Below, one piece after another: positions 20,872-29,129 of a stretch of 64,000 nt of DNA. How positions within the stretch are numbered: the first letter of the stretch is position 1; every line of letters starts with the position of its first letter. Under the pieces are notes generated by a model, which saw only the letters and a program-made list of their open reading frames with translations, made no database searches and was not told the origin of the DNA. The position numbers and the translations under genes are program-made. The stretch comes from Actinomycetes bacterium (lineage in GTDB: Bacteria; Actinomycetota; Actinomycetes; DATJPE01), in the NCBI GenBank assembly GCA_035506535.1, contig DATJPE010000001.1, positions 44,093 through 108,092 of the forward strand, in the 5' to 3' direction.

Positions 20872-21324
20872 TCAGGTCCCCTGGGTCGACGTCGGCTGCT
20901 GGAAGCCCAGCAGGGGCTCGCGCGGGCGGAAGGGGTCGCTGATGGGCGGTGCGGCGAGTTCGGCCCGGGGGCAGCGGGCGAGGGTCAGCCCGGCCCACGT
21001 CAGGGCGTCGTCGCAGATCGAGTCGACCGTCCAGCCCTGCTCCCGTCCGAGCCGGGTGACGGTCACCTTGTAGATGGTGATCTGGTGGCGACGTGGTGCG
21101 TCGTACATGACTGCGATCGACCCGATCAGACTGGAGCTCCCCCGAGTTCCCCCCACGCCGTCCCACGGACGGTCGTAGCGCTGCCACAGCGATGGCGTGG
21201 GGTTCCACAGCCCGCCCTTGGCCACATGCAGACGGTCCAGCTCGCGCATCACCCGCAGGGTGGAACGCTCGTCGAGGACCGCAGCGGGTCGGATGACCCG
21301 CGTCTCTTCCGTCAGCGCTGCCAT
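20872..21324 (-). CDS. Conserved actinobacterial hypothetical protein
   Basis: A 150-residue soluble protein without signal peptide or membrane segment. It begins MAALTEETRVIRPAAVLDERST and contains the striking WNPTPSLWQRYDRPWDG and a QGWTVDSICDDALTWAGLTLA core with CPRAELAAPP after it. I recall similar short proteins in other actinobacteria but no assigned function. It is divergent from add across 80 bases. A TAACCT hexamer lies only 4 bases before its ATG, closer than for the other genes here. No catalytic residues can be proposed. Confidence 0.7.
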   Translation of the reverse strand: MAALTEETRVIRPAAVLDERSTLRVMRELDRLHVAKGGLWNPTPSLWQRYDRPWDGVGGTRGSSSLIGSIAVMYDAPRRHQITIYKVTVTRLGREQGWTVDSICDDALTWAGLTLARCPRAELAAPPISDPFRPREPLLGFQQPTSTQGT

Positions 21325-21392
21325 GCGCAGGTTATCGGCAGGGGGCGGATCGTCTTGAGCCTCCGCGCGCGTGAGCCGGGGAGGGGCCTCGC

Positions 21393-21398
21393 TACCGT
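21393..21398 (+). promoter_or_regulatory. -10 element of add, leaderless type
   Basis: TACCGT lies 6 bases before the add ATG. Confidence 0.5.
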
Positions 21399-21404
21399 GA
21401 GGCC

Positions 21405-22499
21405 ATGACGGCTCACGCGCTCACCGCCGACCGCGCGCTGCAGGCGCCCAAGGTGCTCCTCCACGACCACCTGGACGGCGGGCTGCGCCCCTCCACCGTC
21501 GTCGACCTGGCCGCGGAGCTCGGTTACCCGAGCCTGCCGACCAAGGACCCCGACGAGCTCGGGGCGTGGTTCGCCGAGGCGGCGAGCAGCGGATCGCTGG
21601 AGACCTACCTCACCACGTTCGCGCACACCGTGGGGGTGATGCAGACCCGGGAGGCGCTGGTTCGCGTCGCCGCCGAGTGCGCCGAGGACCTCGCGGCCGA
21701 CGGGGTGGTCTACGCGGAGGTCCGCTACGCGCCGGAGCTGTTCCTCGAGCGTGGGCTGACCCTGCCCGCGGTCGTCGAGGCGGTCCTCGAGGGTTTCCGG
21801 CTGGGGGAGGAGCGCGCGCTGCTGGCCGGGCGGCGGATCCGCATCGGGACCCTGCTGACCGCGATGCGGCACGCCGCCCGCTCACGCGAGGTGGCCGAGC
21901 TGGTCGTGGCCTACCGCGACGACGGCGTCGTCGGCTTCGACATCGCCGGCGCCGAGGCGGGCTTCCCGCCCACCCGCCACCTCGACGCCTTCGAGTACCT
22001 CCGGCGCGAGAACGCGCACTTCACCATCCACGCCGGCGAGGCCTTCGGGCTCCCCTCGATCTGGGAGGCGCTGCAGTGGTGCGGCGCGGACCGGCTCGGT
22101 CACGGCGTACGGATCGTCGACGACATCGGGATCGACCGTGACGGCTCGGCTCGGCTCGGCCGCTTGGCCGCCTACGTCCGGGACAAGCGGATCCCGCTGG
22201 AGATGTGCCCGTCCTCCAACGTGCAGACGGGTGCGGCTGCCTCCATCGCCGAGCACCCCATCGGGCTGCTGGCGAGGCTTCGTTTCCGGGTGACCGTGAA
22301 CACCGACAACCGGCTGATGAGCGCGACCTGCCTGTCCCGGGAGCTCGTGCTGCTCGGCGAGGCGTTCGGCTGGACCCTGGACGATGCCCGGTGGGTCACC
22401 ATCAACGCGATGAAGTCGGCCTTCATCCCCTTCGACGAGCGGCTCGCACTCATCGATGAGGTCATCAAGCCGGGGTACGCCGCCCTCGGCGCGACCTGA
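21405..22499 (+). CDS. add: Adenosine deaminase
   Basis: A 364-residue metal-dependent deaminase converting (deoxy)adenosine to (deoxy)inosine. Zinc ligands are in HDHLDGG near the N-terminus. The catalytic [12 protein letters not shown] segment, RLGHGVRI and the substrate/metal-binding NTDNRLMS complete the TIM-barrel active site. It is transcribed alone from a leaderless-type promoter and ends 9 bases from the convergent GNAT gene. The inosine it makes is a substrate for the purine nucleoside phosphorylase at 29.1-29.9 kb, so the two belong functionally together. Confidence 0.96.
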   Translation: MTAHALTADRALQAPKVLLHDHLDGGLRPSTVVDLAAELGYPSLPTKDPDELGAWFAEAASSGSLETYLTTFAHTVGVMQTREALVRVAAECAEDLAADGVVYAEVRYAPELFLERGLTLPAVVEAVLEGFRLGEERALLAGRRIRIGTLLTAMRHAARSREVAELVVAYRDDGVVGFDIAGAEAGFPPTRHLDAFEYLRRENAHFTIHAGEAFGLPSIWEALQWCGADRLGHGVRIVDDIGIDRDGSARLGRLAAYVRDKRIPLEMCPSSNVQTGAAASIAEHPIGLLARLRFRVTVNTDNRLMSATCLSRELVLLGEAFGWTLDDARWVTINAMKSAFIPFDERLALIDEVIKPGYAALGAT

Positions 22500-22508
22500 C
22501 CACCGTGC

Positions 22509-23273
22509 TCAGGGGATGGCGAGGGTCCATGCCGAGTAGGCGTGGACCAGGCCCAGCCGCTCATAGAGCCGCCGCGCCGGGTTCCCCTCGCTGACCGCCA
22601 GGGACAGCGACGGCGCTCCCGCCTCGGTCAGCAGCGCCAGCGCCCGCTGCAGCAGGGCTGCGCCCGCTCCCGCGTAGGCCGGGTCCGGGAGCCGTGCGAC
22701 GTCGACCACCCAGGGGCCGCCATCCGGCGCCACCCCCTGCCGGTCGGTCACCGCGAGCAGGGCGACGACGCGCTCCTGGTCGACGACGAGGCCGCCGACC
22801 GGCAGCATCGGGCCGAGCACCTCCTCGAGGACGTACGGCCGCAGGTCCTTTGCGGCCACCTCGTCGAGGCTCGTCCGAGGGTGGTGGTCGGGGTGGCCCG
22901 GCGGGTACGCCGCCTGTACGACGACCGCGACCTCCTCGAGGGGGCGGTCCCAGCCGGTGATCCGTAGCCCGAACGGCAGCAGGGGGACGGCCCAGGCGGC
23001 CGGGGCGGGGTCGGCGATGAGGTCGCGGGAGTGGATGTGGGCGTGACGGGTCAGCACCGCCCCGCGCTCCCGCAGCGCAGCCACGAGCTGCGGATCCGTC
23101 GTCGCGGCGCGCCAGCCGGACAGCTCCCTCGCGGCCGCGTCGGCGGCCGCGTCCGGCCCCAGGGAGCCGGCCGTCACGAAGTCGGCGAAGGGTCCCCCGC
23201 CGGCTGCAAGGGGCAGGTAGCCCAGAACGAGCTCCCCGCTGTCGTCGCGGACCTCGACGTCGTCACCGTTCAT
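22509..23273 (-). CDS. GNAT-fold acetyltransferase-like protein (distal)
   Basis: A 254-residue protein. The first ~105 residues do not resemble a GNAT core; from about 105 onward the GNAT pattern appears (VDVARLPDPAYAGAGAALLQRAL as motif A, with AGAGAA in place of the usual R/QxxGxG/A, then GNPARRLYERLGL as motif B). The weak motif A makes acetyl-CoA binding uncertain. ATG 23273 is preceded by gggggaag. The gene starts inside the end of the previous GNAT gene at a 19-bp tandem duplication. It is the last gene of the deoC-ALDH-ALDH-GNAT-GNAT series. Confidence 0.8.
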   Translation of the reverse strand: MNGDDVEVRDDSGELVLGYLPLAAGGGPFADFVTAGSLGPDAAADAAARELSGWRAATTDPQLVAALRERGAVLTRHAHIHSRDLIADPAPAAWAVPLLPFGLRITGWDRPLEEVAVVVQAAYPPGHPDHHPRTSLDEVAAKDLRPYVLEEVLGPMLPVGGLVVDQERVVALLAVTDRQGVAPDGGPWVVDVARLPDPAYAGAGAALLQRALALLTEAGAPSLSLAVSEGNPARRLYERLGLVHAYSAWTLAIP

Positions 23274-24051
23274 GGTCTTCCCCCGATGTCATGGTCTTCC
23301 CCCGATGTAGCTCGTGGATGGTGCCCACCGTCTCGAAGCCGAGGCGCCGGTACAGCAGGCGGGGCCAGTCGTCGGCATCGGCAAGCAGGAACACGAGGTC
23401 GGCGCCGTCCCGATGGGCCCTGGCGATCGCGTGCAGGACGAGCGAACGCGCCAGCCCTCGGTTGCGGTACTCGGGCAGCGTGAGAACCATGTCCACCTCG
23501 GCGAGACCCAGCCACTGGCGCAGGTCGGCATGCGCCGCCGCGACGCCGTCGACGTACGCGAGGTAGGACACCACAGGCGCCACGTACGCATCGCGTCGGC
23601 TGACCAGCTGCTCCACGGTCGCGGACGGCATCTGCGGGTTCTCCACCCGCCAGGCGGTGCGGGCGAAGGAGCGCGTGGTCGCCTCGTCGGCCGTGCGGAC
23701 GTCGATGGCGGGGTCGGGCGGGGCTACCGTCCGGGACCTGTCCAGGGCCATGACCAGCAGGGTGGACACGGTGTAGCCGGCGGCACGTGCCGCATCCGCG
23801 ACCTCGGAACCGCCGCTCAGCATGAGGACCTGTCGGTGCGCCACGCCGGCCAGCGCGCTCTCGGCGAACTCCAGCAAGTCCGCGGCGTCGACGGCCCCGG
23901 TGACGACGACCTTGTTGTTGTCGTGCGAGTCCGGCCAGCGCGCATCGAGGACGGCGACCATCCCCCTCGGCCCGGGGACCACCTCGCCGGCCCGCGCGAG
24001 GGTCTCGTCGACCAGTGCCGAGACGGCGCGGCCGAAGGCGGGGTCAGACAC
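23263..24051 (-). CDS. GNAT-fold acetyltransferase (proximal)
   Basis: A 262-residue protein with a non-GNAT N-terminal half and a C-terminal GNAT domain. VDMVLTLPEYRNRGLARSLV gives a good motif A (RNRGLA), and DDWPRLLYRRLGFETVGT a good motif B. Substrate unknown. The GTG start at 24051 overlaps the truncated ALDH stop by eight bases. Its last nine codons (MTSGEDHER) are created by the 19-bp duplication; without it the frame would continue into the distal GNAT gene. An in-frame ATG far upstream (24210) would intrude into the ALDH gene and is rejected. Confidence 0.82.
   Translation of the reverse strand: MSDPAFGRAVSALVDETLARAGEVVPGPRGMVAVLDARWPDSHDNNKVVVTGAVDAADLLEFAESALAGVAHRQVLMLSGGSEVADAARAAGYTVSTLLVMALDRSRTVAPPDPAIDVRTADEATTRSFARTAWRVENPQMPSATVEQLVSRRDAYVAPVVSYLAYVDGVAAAHADLRQWLGLAEVDMVLTLPEYRNRGLARSLVLHAIARAHRDGADLVFLLADADDWPRLLYRRLGFETVGTIHELHRGKTMTSGEDHER
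23271..23308. repeat. 19-bp perfect tandem duplication at the GNAT-GNAT junction
   Basis: Bases 23271-23289 are repeated exactly at 23290-23308. On the minus strand each copy carries gggggaag followed by ATG. Nineteen is not a multiple of three, so the second copy shifts the reading frame between the two GNAT genes. Confidence 0.95.
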
Positions 24052-24907
24052 CGATGGGGTGCCAGACGGTCTTGGTCTCCACGAAGGCGCGCAGGCGCGA
24101 GAGCCCAGGGGGCGCCGTCCAGTCGACCTCCGGCCCCTGCGTCGCTCGGAGCACCCGCTTGAGGTTGTCGGCCGCAGCGGCCTCGAGGTCAGCGGCGAGC
24201 GGCCCGGCACCGGTGAGGTCGATGGCGTTGACGTCCATGTGAGAGGCGAGAGTCGTCAGGGTCTCGGCGTTGTAGCCGGTGAGGAGGTTCACGACTCCGC
24301 CGGGGACGTCTGACGTCGAAAGCACCTCGGCGAAGGTGAGAGCCGGGAGCGGCGCCGTGCGAGAGGCGATTGCCACAACCGTGTTGCCACTGGCGATGGC
24401 TGGCGCGACCGTCGAGACCAGCCCGAGGAGGGAGGACTGTTGCGGCGCAGCGATGGCGACCACACCGGTTGGCTCGGGGACGGAGAAGTCGAAGTACGGT
24501 CCGCTCACCGCGTTCGCGCCCCCGAGCACCTGCGTGAGCTTGTCGGCCCACCCGGCGTACCAGACCAGCCGGTCGATGCTCGCGTCGACCACCGCTTCGG
24601 CCTTGCGTGCCGCCAGACCCTCACCGGCGCCGACTTCACCGACGAACTGCGAACGACGTCCCTCGAGCATCTCCGCGACGCGGTAGATGACCTGGCCCCG
24701 GTTGTACGCCGTCGCGCCGGACCAACCCGGGAACGCCTTCCGTGCCGCCTGCACGGCGTCCCGGGCGTCCTTGCGTGAAGCCAGGGCGACATTTGCCAGG
24801 AACTCGCCCTTGGCGCCGTGGACCTCGTACGTGCGTCCCGACTCGCTGCGGGGGAACGCCCCACCGACGTACAGCTTGTACGTCTTGCGCACCTCGAGCC
24901 GGCTCAT
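24044..24907 (-). CDS. Truncated aldehyde dehydrogenase-family protein lacking the catalytic domain
   Basis: A 287-residue protein matching the N-terminal (coenzyme-binding) half of aldehyde dehydrogenases: KTYKLYVGGAFPRSESG, AAPQQSSLLGLVSTVAP, ASGNTVVAIAS and DVPGGVVNLLTG. It then ends with LKRVLR and ETKTVWHP instead of continuing to the catalytic Cys and Glu. The conserved Glu-loop (ELGGK) is replaced by DLTGAGPLAADLEAAA. It starts with an ATGA overlap on the full-length ALDH gene and is followed at once by a GNAT gene, so it is not a simple frameshift. Similar short partners next to an ALDH are, as I recall, found in Streptomyces. It may be a structural partner or a pseudoenzyme. Confidence 0.85.
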   Translation of the reverse strand: MSRLEVRKTYKLYVGGAFPRSESGRTYEVHGAKGEFLANVALASRKDARDAVQAARKAFPGWSGATAYNRGQVIYRVAEMLEGRRSQFVGEVGAGEGLAARKAEAVVDASIDRLVWYAGWADKLTQVLGGANAVSGPYFDFSVPEPTGVVAIAAPQQSSLLGLVSTVAPAIASGNTVVAIASRTAPLPALTFAEVLSTSDVPGGVVNLLTGYNAETLTTLASHMDVNAIDLTGAGPLAADLEAAAADNLKRVLRATQGPEVDWTAPPGLSRLRAFVETKTVWHPIGV

Positions 24908-26358
24908 GCGGAAGCCTCCGTCGCCAGGTAGGCCTCGAGGCCGTGGCGGCCGCCCTCGCGGCCGTACCCGGACTCCTTGTACCCGCCGAATGGCGACGCC
25001 GGGTCGAAGCGGTTGAAGGTGTTGGCCCACACCACGCCGGCGCGAAGCCGTGCGGCCATCGACAGGATGCGGCTGCCCTTCTCGGTCCAGACGCCCGCCG
25101 ACAGGCCGTACGGGGTGTTGTTCGCCTTCTCCACCGCCTCCTCCGGCGTGCGGAACGTGAGCACCGACAGCACCGGCCCGAAGATCTCCTCGCGGGCGAT
25201 CCGGTGCGCCTGCGACACCCCCGTGAACACCGTGGGCGGGAACCAGAAACCCCGGTCCGGCAACGCGCACGGCGCCGACCAGCGGTCCGCGCCCTCCTCG
25301 TCACCGGCGTCGGCGAGCGCCCGGACCCTCGCGAGCTGCTCGGCGGAGTTGATCGCGCCGATGTCGGTGTTCTTGTCCAGCGGGTCGCCGAGGCGAAGGG
25401 TGGTGAGCCGCCGTTTCAGGCGGTCCACCACGTCGTCGGCGACCGACTCCTGTACGAGGAGCCGTGAACCCGCGCAGCACACGTGTCCCTGGTTGAAGAA
25501 GATGCCGTTGACGATCCCCTCCACCGCCTGGTCCACGGGGGCGTCGTCGAAGACGATGTTGGCGCCCTTGCCGCCCAGTTCCAGGGTCAGCCGTTTGCCG
25601 GTGCCGGCTACCGCGCGGGCGATCTGGCGTCCGACCTCGGTCGACCCGGTGAACGCGACCTTGTCGATGCCGGGGTGCTCGACGACGAGGCGACCGGTCT
25701 CGCCGGCGCCGGTGAGGATGTTCACGACGCCGGCCGGCAGGTCCGCCTGCCGGCAGATGTCGGCGAACACCAGCGCGGAGAGCGGCGTCGTCTCCGCCGG
25801 CTTGAGGACGACGGTGTTGCCGCAGGCGAGGGCGGGGGCGACCTTCCACGCGAGCATGAGCAGCGGGAAGTTCCATGGGATCACCTGGCCGACGACCCCG
25901 ACCGGGCCGGGGTTCGGCCCGAGCCCGGCGTACTCGAGCTTGTCCGCCCATCCCGCGTGGTAGAAGAAGTGCGCCGCTGCGAGGGGGACGTCGACGTCTC
26001 GCGACTCCCTGATCGGCTTGCCGTTGTCGAGGGTCTCGAGCACCGCGAGCTCCCGCGAGCGCTCCTGCAGGATCCGCGCGATCCGGAAGAGGTACTTGCC
26101 CCGCTCGGCCCCCGGCATCCGCGACCACACCCCGTCGTAGGCGGCGCGGGCAGCGCTCACGGCCCGGTCGACGTCGCGTGCACCGGCGGCGCTCACCTGC
26201 GCCAGCACCTGCTCGTCGGCGGGGTTCACGGTCGCGAAGACGCCGCCGTCGACCGGGTCGACGAAACTGCCGTCGACGAACAGGCCGTACGACGGCTCGA
26301 GGGTCACCACAGCCCGCGACTCCGGCGCCGGGGCGTAGGTGAACGTCTTGCCGGCCAT
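24904..26358 (-). CDS. Aldehyde dehydrogenase
   Basis: A 484-residue NAD(P)-dependent aldehyde dehydrogenase. WNFPLLMLAWKVAPALACGN forms the coenzyme site, FTGSTEVGRQI is the Rossmann helix, TLELGGKGANIVFDDA carries the general-base Glu, and FFNQGHVCCAGSR carries the catalytic Cys. The C-terminal EEIFGPVLSV is present. It follows deoC by 11 bases, so acetaldehyde released from deoxyribose-5-phosphate is the most economical substrate, oxidised to acetate; this is inference from context. The next gene encodes a half-length homologue. Confidence 0.92.
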   Translation of the reverse strand: MAGKTFTYAPAPESRAVVTLEPSYGLFVDGSFVDPVDGGVFATVNPADEQVLAQVSAAGARDVDRAVSAARAAYDGVWSRMPGAERGKYLFRIARILQERSRELAVLETLDNGKPIRESRDVDVPLAAAHFFYHAGWADKLEYAGLGPNPGPVGVVGQVIPWNFPLLMLAWKVAPALACGNTVVLKPAETTPLSALVFADICRQADLPAGVVNILTGAGETGRLVVEHPGIDKVAFTGSTEVGRQIARAVAGTGKRLTLELGGKGANIVFDDAPVDQAVEGIVNGIFFNQGHVCCAGSRLLVQESVADDVVDRLKRRLTTLRLGDPLDKNTDIGAINSAEQLARVRALADAGDEEGADRWSAPCALPDRGFWFPPTVFTGVSQAHRIAREEIFGPVLSVLTFRTPEEAVEKANNTPYGLSAGVWTEKGSRILSMAARLRAGVVWANTFNRFDPASPFGGYKESGYGREGGRHGLEAYLATEASA

Positions 26359-26369
26359 GGGTGTCCTGT

Positions 26370-27368
26370 TCAGTCGAGGGTGAAGTAGTCGGGCCCGGAG
26401 TAGCGTCCGGTGGCCAGCTTGGTCCGCTGCATGAGCAGGTCGTTGAGCAGGCTGCTCGCGCCGAGGCGGAACCAGTCGGGGTCCAGCCAGTCGTCGCCGA
26501 CCGTCTCGTTCACGACGACGAGGTACCGGAGCGCGTCCTTGGCTGCACGGATCCCGCCGGCCGCCTTGACCCCGACCTGTCGGCCGGTGGCGTCGCGGAA
26601 GTCGCGCACGGCTTCGAGCATGACCAGGGTGACCGGCAGCGTGGCCGCAGGGGAGATCTTGCCGGTGCTCGTCTTGATGAAGTCCGCGCCGGCCATCATG
26701 GCGAGCCAGGAGGCGCGACGGACGTTGTCATAGGTCTGCAGCTCGCCGGTCTCGAGGATCACCTTCAGGTGCACGGACCCGCACGCCTGCTTCACCGCGC
26801 GGACCTCCTCGAGGACCTCCAGGTAGCGCCCGGAGAGGAAGGCCCCCCGGTCGATGACCATGTCGACCTCGTCGGCTCCCGCGCGTACGGCGTCCCGCGT
26901 CTCGGCCAGCTTCACGTCGAGGAGCGCGCGCCCGGACGGGAAGGCCGTCGCCACGGCGGCCACCTTGACCCCGGAGGAGCCGAGCGCGGCGCGGGCGACC
27001 TCGACGAGGTCGTCGTAGACGCAGACGGCGGCCACCGGTGGCGCGCTCGGGTCGGCCGGGTCGGGCCGTCGCGCCTTCGCGCACAGGGCGCGCACCTTGC
27101 CGGGGGTGTCCGCGCCCTCGAGCGTGGTGAGGTCGACCATCCGGATCGCGAGGTCGAGCGCGAAGGCCTTGGCGTCGGTCTTGATGGAGCGGGTGGCCAG
27201 CGCCGCGGCCCGCGCGTCGGCGCCTACCTGGTCGACGCCCGGAAGCCCGTGCAGGAAGCGCCGCAGGGCGGCCTGCGAGGTCGTCGCGTCCGCCAGCACG
27301 TCCGGTCGCGTCGTCGTCGCGGTCGTCGTCGCAGTTGTCGTGGCGGTTGTCCGCACCGTCGTCGGCAC
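26370..27368 (-). CDS. deoC: Deoxyribose-phosphate aldolase
   Basis: A 332-residue class I aldolase cleaving 2-deoxyribose-5-phosphate to glyceraldehyde-3-phosphate and acetaldehyde. Catalytic lysines are in DFIKTSTGK (Schiff base) and GVKAAGGIR, with the acidic partner in DEVDMVIDRG. It is longer than the ~250-residue E. coli type and nearer the long animal/actinobacterial form. The N-terminus is a Thr-rich low-complexity run (TTVRTTATTTATTT). GTG 27368 is used because TAGGCT lies 6 bases upstream. It heads the deoC-ALDH-ALDH'-GNAT-GNAT series. Confidence 0.95.
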   Translation of the reverse strand: MPTTVRTTATTTATTTATTTRPDVLADATTSQAALRRFLHGLPGVDQVGADARAAALATRSIKTDAKAFALDLAIRMVDLTTLEGADTPGKVRALCAKARRPDPADPSAPPVAAVCVYDDLVEVARAALGSSGVKVAAVATAFPSGRALLDVKLAETRDAVRAGADEVDMVIDRGAFLSGRYLEVLEEVRAVKQACGSVHLKVILETGELQTYDNVRRASWLAMMAGADFIKTSTGKISPAATLPVTLVMLEAVRDFRDATGRQVGVKAAGGIRAAKDALRYLVVVNETVGDDWLDPDWFRLGASSLLNDLLMQRTKLATGRYSGPDYFTLD

Positions 27369-27374
27369 CGCCTC

Positions 27375-27380
27375 AGCCTA
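27375..27380 (-). promoter_or_regulatory. -10 element of deoC, leaderless type
   Basis: On the minus strand TAGGCT lies 6 bases before GTG 27368. This makes deoC the start of its own unit, separate from the mutase gene 116 bases upstream. Confidence 0.5.
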
Positions 27381-27484
27381 CGCGGGCGGAGTGGGTTCCA
27401 AGCCGGGGAAACGGTGTCATGAGGAGCGCAAGAGGCACCTCGCGCAAACGCCTGACAGTGGCTCAGCGGTTCAGTGGTATCTGC

Positions 27485-29122
27485 TCAACGGCTCAGCGCA
27501 TCGGCGAGGTCCGCGCGGATCGCGTCGAGGTCTCGGCGCGCCCGCGCGCGGACCGCCGGGAGGTCGTCGCGGGAGGCGACCGGCAGCACGACCTCGAGAT
27601 AGGACTTCACCTTCGGCTCGGTCCCCGATGGCCGGACGACGACGCGCCCGGCGCCCGCGAGGTGGAAGCGCAGCCCGTCGGTCGGCGGGAGGCCACCGAA
27701 TCCCGCGGTGAGGTCGTCGACGCGCTGGACCTCGCGACCGCCGAGACTGGCCGGGGGTGCCGAGCGCAGGGCCGACATGGTCGCCGGGATGACGGCCACG
27801 TCCTGGATGCGCACCGACAGCTGGTCGGTGGCGTGCAGTCCGTGCTGGACAGCGAGGTCGTCGAGGAGGTCGAGCAGGCCGCGCCCCTTCGCCTTGAGCC
27901 CGGCCGCGAGCTCCGCGACGAGGAGAGCGGCGCTCACACCGTCCTTGTCGCGTACGGCCTCCGGGTCGACGCAGTAGCCCAGCGCCTCCTCGTAGCCGTA
28001 CGCGAGCCGCGGCACCCGGCCGATCCACTTGAACCCGGTGAGCGTCTCGACGTGGGTCAGCCCGTTCGCGGCCGCGATGCGGGAGAGCAGGGAGGAGGAC
28101 ACGATCGAGCAGGCCAGGACGTCGCGCCCCGGCGGCAGGCCCCGTGCGAGCAGGTGCGCCGCGAGCAGGGCGCCGACCTCGTCGCCTCGCAGCATCCGGT
28201 AGACCCCGTTGCGGTCGGCGACGGCGACGGCGCAGCGGTCGGCGTCCGGGTCGTTGGCCAGCACCAGGTCGGCGCCGACGTCGGCGGCAAGGCGGAGGGC
28301 GAGGTCCATCGCCCCTGGTTCCTCGGGGTTCGGGAAGGCCACCGTCGGGAAGTCGGGGTCGGCCTCGGCCTGGGCCGCGACGACGTGGGGGTCGGGGAAG
28401 CCGGCGCGCCGCAGTGCCTCGCGAAGCACGGGGCCGCCCACGCCGTGCAGCGGCGTGGTGACGACGACGAGGTCGCGCGGGCCCCCCGGTAGCGGAAGGG
28501 ACGCCACCCGGTCCAGGTAGGACTCGAGGACCGAGTCGTCGAGGATCGCCGCGTCCGCGGACCTGGGCAGGTCCCCCAGCTGCCCCACCGAGCGGATGCA
28601 CGCGGCGATGCCCGCATCCGCAGGGGGCACGATCTGGGAGCCGTCGCCGAGGTAGACCTTGTAGCCGTTGTCCTGGGGCGGGTTGTGGCTCGCGGTCACC
28701 ATCACGCCGGCGGACACGTCGAGGTGGCGGATGGCGTAGGCGAGGACCGGTGTGGGGAGCGGCCGCGGCAGCACGTACGCCGGCATGCCCGCACCCCGGA
28801 CGACCTCCGCGGTGTCTCGGGCGAAGACGTCGGACTTGTGGCGCGCGTCGTAGCCGATGACCACCCCGCGCGTCATGCCCTGCTCACGGAGGTAGGCCGC
28901 CAGACCGGCGGCGGCCCGGGTGACCACGACCCGGTTCATCCGCGCCGGGCCGGGTCCGAGGGCGCCGCGCAGACCGGCCGTCCCGAACTCGAGGTCGCCG
29001 GCGAAGGCTGCGGCCAGGGCCGCGGTGTCGCCGGAGTCGAGCATGGCCCGCAGCTCGGCGCGCGTGTCCGGGTCGGGGTCCTCGGTGAGCCAGGCGAGCG
29101 CCTGGGCGCGCAGGTCCCTCAT
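27485..29122 (-). CDS. Phospho-sugar mutase, PGM2-like alpha-D-phosphohexomutase family
   Basis: A 545-residue four-domain phosphomutase. The phosphoserine loop is TASHNPPQDNGYKVY near residue 150, the Mg loop is DPDADR, the sugar-specificity loop lies in YGYEEALGY...DKDG, and the phosphate loop is RPSGTEPKVKSY. Annotations usually say phosphomannomutase/PmmB. Its neighbour, 7 bases upstream, is purine nucleoside phosphorylase, and no DeoB-type phosphopentomutase is in the window. Human PGM2, of the same subfamily, acts on ribose-1-P and deoxyribose-1-P. I therefore infer a phosphopentomutase role feeding DeoC, with hexose-phosphate mutase activity as the alternative. Confidence 0.9.
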   Translation of the reverse strand: MRDLRAQALAWLTEDPDPDTRAELRAMLDSGDTAALAAAFAGDLEFGTAGLRGALGPGPARMNRVVVTRAAAGLAAYLREQGMTRGVVIGYDARHKSDVFARDTAEVVRGAGMPAYVLPRPLPTPVLAYAIRHLDVSAGVMVTASHNPPQDNGYKVYLGDGSQIVPPADAGIAACIRSVGQLGDLPRSADAAILDDSVLESYLDRVASLPLPGGPRDLVVVTTPLHGVGGPVLREALRRAGFPDPHVVAAQAEADPDFPTVAFPNPEEPGAMDLALRLAADVGADLVLANDPDADRCAVAVADRNGVYRMLRGDEVGALLAAHLLARGLPPGRDVLACSIVSSSLLSRIAAANGLTHVETLTGFKWIGRVPRLAYGYEEALGYCVDPEAVRDKDGVSAALLVAELAAGLKAKGRGLLDLLDDLAVQHGLHATDQLSVRIQDVAVIPATMSALRSAPPASLGGREVQRVDDLTAGFGGLPPTDGLRFHLAGAGRVVVRPSGTEPKVKSYLEVVLPVASRDDLPAVRARARRDLDAIRADLADALSR

Positions 29123-29129
29123 CGGCGCG

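Noticed and set aside
18641..21208. Very long minus-strand open frame (855 codons) across deoA and the membrane-protein gene
   Set aside because: It is a frame shadow: no recognisable domain, Arg/Gly/His/Asp-rich composition, and it lies antisense to deoA with its clear family motifs.
24044..24907. The short ALDH gene as a frameshifted complete ALDH pseudogene
   Set aside because: Sequence after its stop encodes a GNAT protein in all relevant frames, with no remnants of the ALDH catalytic domain.
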